64,000 nt of DNA, taken from positions 145,097,950 through 145,161,949 of the forward strand of contig CP136063.1 in the NCBI GenBank assembly GCA_032622095.1, given 5' to 3'. This DNA comes from Siphonodentalium dalli (Eukaryota; Mollusca; Scaphopoda; Gadilida; Siphonodentaliidae). The translations under genes and the position numbers were made by a program. The notes under the pieces are model-generated. The model ran no database searches. It saw only the letters and a program-made list of their open reading frames with translations, and had not been told where the DNA came from. Below are positions 58,424 to 64,000 of the stretch, piece by piece (the first letter of the stretch is position 1; each line of letters begins with the position of its first letter).

Positions 58424-58660
58424 CAAATAAAAATAAACATTTGCTTCTTTCATTGGTGCGTTGGGAACTATGCCACCGTGAGACTTCGTCATATATTTCC
58501 ATTTTCCACTATGTTGGTCCAGAAACAACTACCTGTATTTGATCACCCGATCTGGATGTTCGGCAAACATGTGGTCATAAATTTCCCTCAGGTGGTCGCA
58601 CTTACTCTGGCAGTTATAGCATTTCCGGCGCTTCTGTTCGCACTGAAAAATACAGATAAT
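58424..58660 (-). pseudogene. C2H2 zinc-finger coding remnant
   Basis: Reading the complement from 58642, the frame encodes a cysteine- and histidine-rich segment with exact classical zinc-finger spacing C-x2-C-x12-H-x4-H (cysteines in CYNC, histidines in YDH and AEH), preceded by KRRK and followed by PDRVIKYR. An in-frame TAG at 58531-58529 interrupts it. The same frame then continues with LDQHSGKWKYMTKSHGGIVP and NAPMKEANVYFYL to a possible donor at TTG|GTAAAT near 58424. A TTTTTCAG acceptor-like site precedes the first cysteine. Likely a fragment of a repeat-borne or decayed zinc-finger gene, or an exon with an internal stop. A 126-codon frame on the plus strand (58412-58792) covers the same DNA and I regard it as the shadow. 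Confidence 0.5.
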
Positions 58661-60031
58661 TTAACAGCTTGTCTAAAAATCACCTTGTCAAATGTTTCTA
58701 GCTGGGTTGCAAGGAAATTTAGAAAGTGCATATTTGAACAAAGCCGTAACTTATCGAAAAAATTTGAATCTGTATTGTCACAATTCATTTAAAAGCTAAA
58801 CTGCGTGGCAGTTAATTTGCTTAGTTGTAATCTCTGTTGATTCCAGAATGGCTCTTCATCTATGAGACCAAAGACATCTGAATATCAACCCTAAATTTAG
58901 TAAAATATAATGAATTAATCTACGCACATGTTATCCAGCAACTACGAACAATTGAGCACAAACGTTTATCATTCCATGCGCACATGTTACCCAAGAGTGC
59001 GCACTTGTCACCCTTTTTTGATGACATATGGCAATGGAAATTGGATTTCTTCGGCATTACCCTATCATGCGGCTTGGGTTGTTGTAAATGGTGAGTAATA
59101 GAGTAATTATCACACGTGTAATGACAGGTTTGTGCCCTTGTGAGTTTTAACGTCAAAAAGTGCCACCAAAGAGGAGAAAGTTACTTCGAAAACAGAAACT
59201 GTCGCATTGATATGGTAATAAATTCAAAAAATCTAAAGATATGATACTAAAAATAACTGCCTATGGACGCCAGGGCATATACTCCGAAAGGTATTACCGG
59301 ACTTCTGTTTTTTCGTTGGAGAAAAAATTAATTAATAGACAGAAATATTACCTGTTTATCGCCGCTCATTGTGTGGCTCCGTGCACGCACGACGTCCGCG
59401 AACAACATTGGAATGCATTGGAATCATGTTTTCGAAGTTGATTCCATACGACTGTGTACATTATGCTAACTTTAAAAGTAAGGTTGTGATACCGTAAGCC
59501 TTTATTGAGTATGAGTTTCAACGATCTGACCGAGTGTATATAGAGATGATAATCCACCAGTTCAAATCATGGGAACTTGTTCATGTTCTGACAGGGAAGT
59601 TTATAACATTGACAAAAACATTGCAGCTATAATATTTTTCTTGGATAATACTTTTTCCTTAGTTAATAATTATGTACTGGTCCCAATGTAGGTCCCAGCT
59701 CGCGATTGCTTGCATGAAATATAATAGGTCAATTTGTTGAACCAAGTCTATATAATTATACACTCGTGGAATTTCTTCCCGGTAATCAATTCAATGTTTA
59801 TTGTGATATCGATCCACAAACAATCACACAATCTGGCGTTGGTACCTTGGCCCCTACTGTGAAATAGATTTTAAGGAACAAGTACTAACAAAGAAATATA
59901 TTGCCCGCTTTGTGTGTTGAATGCTATAAAATTTTCCGTCAGAACATCAAAGCGTTCCCATATTTAAAACATCTACGTGCGTAACCAGAGTAGAAATTCA
60001 TGACATGATATAATACTTGTGGACCCATTCC
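58661..60031. other. No gene recognised
   Basis: Frames at 58920-59557 on both strands are short and featureless. Confidence 0.45.
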
Positions 60032-61047
60032 TGAATATGTGCGAATCTTACTATAATTGTTTGTTATTATATATTAGTTGAACAGTGAATACTAATAACT
60101 TAAAATAGAACATTAATTTTGCATCGGTCAACATTGATTATGAATCTATATCTATTAAAACGGAACTGTCTCTTATTGAATCCAAGAACGATTATTGGTT
60201 TGGAAATGGAGTCTATTGGTTTGAAATAGATTGCCATTGATTAAGAAAATATGGCTATTGAAACGGAACTGTCTCTTATTGAATCCAAGAACGACCATTG
60301 GTTTAAAAATATAGACTATTGTTTTCACAAACCACCATTAACTATTAACTATATTAGAGAAATTTATTCTGCATATGCTTTGATAGATGCAATAACCATC
60401 AATTTATTGTCAACAGGGACCATTGTTCTCACAGGGACAAATAAGATCCAACAGAAACGCCTCATCGCGCATCGACAAACATTGCGACGCCGGGAAAGCT
60501 TGCGGGGACAAATACGTCAAAAACATGGCGGAATCGAGATCGGCATAAAGTGGGTGGTTCGGGGGGCTAGCCCGGGATTGTCGAAAGGGCCGAAAGGCGC
60601 CTCTCCTTAATCCCTTAATCGAGATCGGCAACTCGATCGGCAACTCACCTATTGGTGTAGTCTATATCCTTTTACTGAAAAAAATGTAACGATATCATAT
60701 GGGCGGCCATTCGGTCGGAAATTACATGAAATAAAAGTTAATGGTGGTTTGTGAAAACAATAGTCTATATTTTTAAACCAATGGTCGTTCTTGGATTCAA
60801 TAAGAGACAGTTCCGTTTCAATAGCCATATTTTCTTAATCAATGGCAATCTATTTCAAACCAATAGACTCCATTTCCAAACCAATAATCGTTCTTGGATT
60901 CAATAAGAGACAGTTCCGTTTTAATAGATATAGATTCATAATCAATGTTGACCGATGCAAAATTAATGTTCTATTTTAAGTTATTAGTATTCACTGTTCA
61001 ACTAATATATAATAACAAACAATTATAGTAAGATTCGCACATATTCA
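60032..61047. repeat. Perfect 312-bp-arm inverted repeat with 392-bp spacer
   Basis: 60032-60343 and 60736-61047 are exact reverse complements by eye over the full 312 bases. The outer ends read TGAATATGTGCGAATC and the inner ends CCACCATTAACT. Each arm contains two copies of an ACGGAACTGTCTCTTATTGA block followed by ATCCAAGAACGA. The spacer (60344-60735) is GC-richer and has GATCGGCA repeats and GGGCTAGCCCGGG. A frame at 60251-60610 overlaps arm and spacer but has no domain. Confidence 0.92.
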
Positions 61048-61330
61048 ATAAACGTACATTCCGTTTCAATAGCCATATTTTTTAATCAATAAACATATTT
61101 CAAACCAATAGACGATTTCCCACGAGCAATGATTATCGTTATCAAACTAATAGACCTTATTGTCATTCTTATATTTAAAAGATATAAATTATCACCAATG
61201 CAAAATTAATGACGTTCTTTCAATTCAATAGGTTTCGTATTCCAACCAATATCTAATTGCGCAATCTACTATTTCCAGTCAAACCAATGATTAGGAATTC
61301 GAAATCAATGATTAAGACGTGAACTAACGC
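61048..61330 (+). repeat. Degenerate continuation of the arm repeat, CCAAT-rich
   Basis: Starts with TTCCGTTTCAATAGCCATAT as in the arm, followed by repeated AACCAAT / ATCAATG motifs at spacings near 25 bp (AAACCAATAGAC, AAACTAATAGAC, TCCAACCAATATC, AAACCAATGATT). A short decayed array related to the right arm. Confidence 0.55.
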
Positions 61331-61499
61331 TAGGGTTCTCTGATGGCGATTATTGAAGAAACTTTATTCATGTGACGTCAGATATATATAAAATAAACAT
61401 GGGAATTCCCAATGTCATGTTGGTGTGACGATTTGCAGTAGTTCACTCGGTGCAAATCAAACGACGATAAATATTCACCATGGTCCACTATAACACAGT

Positions 61500-62050
61500 G
61501 GAGTAGATTAAATAAAAATTTCAAGACAATTATTAAAATTGTCTGATTAAAGCATGAAACTTTGCACATATGTACATACGTATTTGTATTAGATATGGAG
61601 CCACGCTGGAATTTCACTTTAACCCTCTTTTAAGGGGTTTTCCAAATTTAAAGAGTGTTAGAGTTATATAATTTACTAAATGTCGCAAGTAATCTTACCA
61701 TGAAATATCCGATTTAAAATTACGCATATTCAGTACGTATGACTCTGAGAGATATAATGCCACATTTTTAGGGTAAAATTGGAACTCCCCGCCCAAGATG
61801 GTCGTCAAAATGACAGCTGAAAGAGGGAATTTGACGTTTTTTCGCTAATATCTTCTAGATCAGGTTCTGCTGTATGGAACTGGTTCGGAAATGTGACTTC
61901 ATTTTGTATTGCTCATGTTAAGAGATAATTGGAGCAATGAATATATGTCATTCGTATGATCCAAGTCCCTCCCGATCCCTCAATAATTCGATTATACATA
62001 ACTCGGTATGAAATTTAACCAAATATCACCGTTATGAATCTAGTCATATT
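61500..62050 (+). repeat. Dispersed repeat family R1, copy 3
   Basis: Same block order as the inverted copy at 26.3-27.3 kb: AAAGCATGAAACTTTGCACA, ATTAGATATGGAGCCACGCT, GAGATATAATGCCACATTTT, TAATATCTTCTAGATCAGG, TTCTGCTGTATGGAACTGG, CCGATCCCTCAATAATTCGA. This copy is outside the deacetylase gene. Confidence 0.75.
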
Positions 62051-62104
62051 TTAACAAGAATTTGACATAACTTTGCAAATTATGACATACAATTACTTAT
62101 GAAT

Positions 62105-62167
62105 TTTTGCGCTTAAGTGCAAATAATTTACGTTTAATCACAAATCGTTTGCGCTTAAGTGCAAATA
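62105..62167. repeat. TTTGCGCTTAAG palindrome cluster, left
   Basis: Two TTTGCGCTTAAGTGCAAAT copies with a degenerate one (TTTACGTTTAATCACAAAT) between them. Related to the larger cluster at 63158-63325. Confidence 0.8.
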
Positions 62168-62231
62168 GAAATTAATGCATTGATATCCCTGAATTAATTT
62201 TAAATGGCATATGCCTAACACATCACTCAAG

Positions 62232-62676
62232 CAAGCCTGCAAATAGCGTGTCTGTCATTTGCAGAATGAGGTCCCCAGAGGAAGAATTTAGTGATGCTAC
62301 CCTGCATAGCGGGTAGCATAACTAAATTCACCCTCTGGTGACCTCATTCTGCTTAGGCCTCATCTTCTGGGAAGTAACTATGGTATCAAATTAACATTGT
62401 TTTTAGTTACGTTTTCCCATCTGGGAAGTTTCTATATCCCCTAATTTGCAGAAGATAAAATCCATAATCGAGGCTCCAAATGGGTGAACATCACCAACTT
62501 CAACTGGGAAACTTCAATCTGATCCTAGGTCTTCCATAGCAGTTGAGGGCCTAAGCTGAATGAGGTCCACAGAGGGTGAATTTAATGATGCTAGCCCACT
62601 ATGCGGGGTAGCGTCACTAAATTCACCCTCTGGGGACCTCATTCTGCAAATGACAGACACGCTATTTGCAGGCTTG
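62232..62676. repeat. Nested palindromes: two hairpins inside a larger inverted repeat
   Basis: 62232-about 62363 and about 62545-62676 are near-perfect reverse complements (outer ends CAAGCCTGCAAATAGCGTG and complement). Each arm contains its own imperfect hairpin of about 90 bp, 62261-62352 and 62554-62647, made of GCAGAATGAGGTCCCCAGAG, GAATTTAGTGATGCTACCC and their complements. All four quarter-units are therefore related. The spacer 62364-62544 is unique. Confidence 0.88.
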
Positions 62677-62689
62677 CACTCAAGTCTAT

Positions 62690-63075
62690 ATAGGCCCACC
62701 ATATGAGGGAAGCAATCCCCAGTGGTCCCTAGATACCTTTTATGACCATGGAAATGGTATAGATCTGTGCAGGATATGTCTCTTTTATAAAATGTACTAG
62801 ATCTCTGGGATGGAGACACAAATTCTTAGGGACAGGGATGCTGATAATATGAAAATATGTTTTTCCCCTATTTCAATTCAATAAGTACACCACGAGGGAA
62901 GCAAGCCCCCAGTAACCCCTAATTCCCCTTCTATGACCATGGAAATGGCATATATTTTTGCAGGAGATGTCCCTTTAATAAAATATACCAGACCTCTGGG
63001 AGTGAGGCACCAATTTTTGGGACACAAGAGACAGAGATGCTTTTGAATTTTCAACTTTCGAGTCTGTATGGGCTA
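62690..63075 (+). repeat. Two-unit direct repeat, about 195 bp
   Basis: Units near 62698 and 62890 share GAGGGAAGCAA, CCCCAGT, TATGACCATGGAAATGG, TGCAGGA-ATGTC, TATAAAATRTAC-AGA-CTCTGGGA and GGGACA. No coding capacity seen. Confidence 0.75.
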
Positions 63076-63157
63076 CTACTATGGCCCCATAATAATATAC
63101 TATGAGATGGACTCCATCATTCACAATCAGAGGGAAGTAAGGGAGTGTTTAATAGGT

Positions 63158-63325
63158 ATTTGCGCTTAAGCGCAAATCAATTACACTTAAGAGCAAATGA
63201 TTAAGCGCAAATAAATTGATAGACACATATTTGTGCTTAAGCGCAAAGGACATTCGCTTAAGCCCAAATGATTTATGCTTAAGCGCAAATATTTGCGCTT
63301 AATATTTGTGCTTGAGCGCAAATAA
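63158..63325. repeat. Cluster of the palindrome ATTTGCGCTTAAGCGCAAAT
   Basis: A perfect 20-bp palindrome at 63158-63177, then about six further full or half copies (CACTTAAGAGCAAAT, ATTAAGCGCAAAT, TTTGTGCTTAAGCGCAAA, TTCGCTTAAGCCCAAAT, TTATGCTTAAGCGCAAAT, ATTTGCGCTTAA, TTTGTGCTTGAGCGCAAAT). Confidence 0.9.
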
Positions 63326-63896
63326 ATAATAAATGTGAAAAGGGCCTCCATAGTAAGAGGGGACATCTAAATTTCTTGAACATTGAAATTCCCTTTGTTT
63401 GAGAATTTGTACATGTTTATATTGAATATTCTCAGTAAATAATTATTCTGTGTGTTTCAAAAGAAATCAGAATAAATTGTTATTGTTTTTAAATATTGGT
63501 TATAGATAACAGTTAATTAGATTGACTCCCCTCTTCCCAGATGCATCCTTATTGTGGAAGACCAATCGCCCGGCGATTCACCCAGGTCTGTTGGATGGCT
63601 CAAACGACTTTTCCTACTATGGTCAGTTTGTACCCTTGATTTGAATGACACATTTAATTATTTCGTACCATGTTTTTGGTCATTTCACACCATATATTGG
63701 TATGTTTCGTCGATTCCCAAAAATGATGATTGGTCATATGTGAAAAATTATTTTAATTGTGTTAACTTAATGAAAGCGAACATGTTCATGATTTAACGTT
63801 CGTGATGATGACAACCCGACATTTACATGTTAACATATTTCTTTCTTTTTTTTTGCGAAACAAAATGAACAAATTGATATTGTCGCGACAAAGTTA
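63326..63896. other. Possible exon start near 63541, otherwise nothing
   Basis: A pyrimidine-rich acceptor-like CTCCCCTCTTCCCAG ends at 63540. It is followed in one frame by about 34 codons (DASLLWKTNRPAIHPG, then DGSNDFSYYGQF) before a stop, and in another frame by a longer open stretch to 63796. Neither matches a family I know. Confidence 0.25.
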
Positions 63897-64000
63897 AAGA
63901 TGCATAATCCGAATTAACGCTTGAATATTACTATTTCCTTGGCTTCGGGGTAAAACATATTTGATTTGAGTTGAGGAACCCACCCATCAAAGCTGAGAGT
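63897..64000 (+). mobile_element. TIR element family R2, copy 3 (cut by window end)
   Basis: AAAGATGCATAATCCGAATT, CTTGGCTTCGGGG, ATATTTGATTTGAG and CATCAAAGCTGAGAGT match the start of the copy at 24350. The rest lies beyond the window. Confidence 0.75.

Noticed and set aside
58214-58502. Arg-Glu repeat protein
   Set aside because: Translation of the (TC)n microsatellite.
58412-58792. 126-codon plus-strand frame with a hydrophobic segment
   Set aside because: The minus strand of the same DNA encodes a zinc finger with exact spacing; the plus frame starts at TTG and has no known domain.
60251-60610. 119-codon frame in the large inverted repeat
   Set aside because: It crosses from the arm into the spacer; the arm part would be antisense in the other arm, and no domain is visible.

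Overview
The window is AT-rich, intron-rich and repeat-laden animal DNA. Nothing in it looks bacterial or viral: coding sequence is sparse and interrupted by canonical GT-AG splice sites, LINE-type retrotransposons end in short 3' microsatellite tails, and inverted-repeat DNA elements, minisatellites and satellites fill most of the rest. The three-unit repeat beginning with a 'TTTCCGGATGATAACTT' core (10.9-11.4 kb) and a 'GGGAGATAACTCC'-type repeat (48.5-48.8 kb) are of kinds I associate with molluscs, and the one clear host gene is a chitin deacetylase. A marine lophotrochozoan, most likely a mollusc, is my best guess; this is inference.

The one well-supported host gene is a secreted chitin deacetylase-like protein on the minus strand. 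Exon 1 (52960 down to 52616) carries the start, a signal peptide, a cysteine-rich linker and the first metal-binding motif. Exon 2 (15766 down to 13412) carries the rest. They join in phase 0 across an intron of about 36.8 kb, giving a predicted protein of about 899 residues. It has two tandem deacetylase domains: the first keeps the metal and catalytic residues, and the second has lost several of them. Everything from 15.8 to 52.6 kb therefore lies inside one intron.

Layout. 1-4.5 kb: no gene seen. 4.5-7.1 kb: two decayed copies, head to head, of a repeat-borne gene with a HEEADTR-type motif and a cysteine-rich CXC motif. 7.1-13.3 kb: small repeats, a perfect 63-bp-arm hairpin, a 1.6-kb long-TIR element, and tandem copies of a short repeat beside the deacetylase 3' end. 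13.3-15.8 kb: deacetylase exon 2. 15.8-52.6 kb (intron): a 28-bp minisatellite, a LINE, a 1.6-kb degenerate 42-bp minisatellite, two adjoining satellites (about 140 and 165-175 bp), a decayed Tx1/L1-like LINE (minus), a second LINE with endonuclease and reverse transcriptase (plus), a palindromic TIR element with a TTAA-flanked MITE nested in it, and a duplicated 1.4-kb TIR-family repeat. 52.6-53.7 kb: deacetylase exon 1 and an unidentified open frame. 54.5-57.2 kb: a 31-bp satellite with higher-order organisation. 57.5-64 kb: a (TC)n tract, a C2H2 zinc-finger coding remnant, a perfect 312-bp-arm inverted repeat, nested palindromes, and clusters of a 20-bp palindrome.

The most promising points are the active/inactive tandem deacetylase split by a giant intron, the perfect 312-bp inverted repeat at 60.0-61.0 kb, the nested palindromes at 62.2-63.3 kb, the higher-order 31-bp satellite, and a 13-bp motif repeated four times within 400 bp at 8.7-9.1 kb. 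Similarity and identity statements were made by eye; no search was run.
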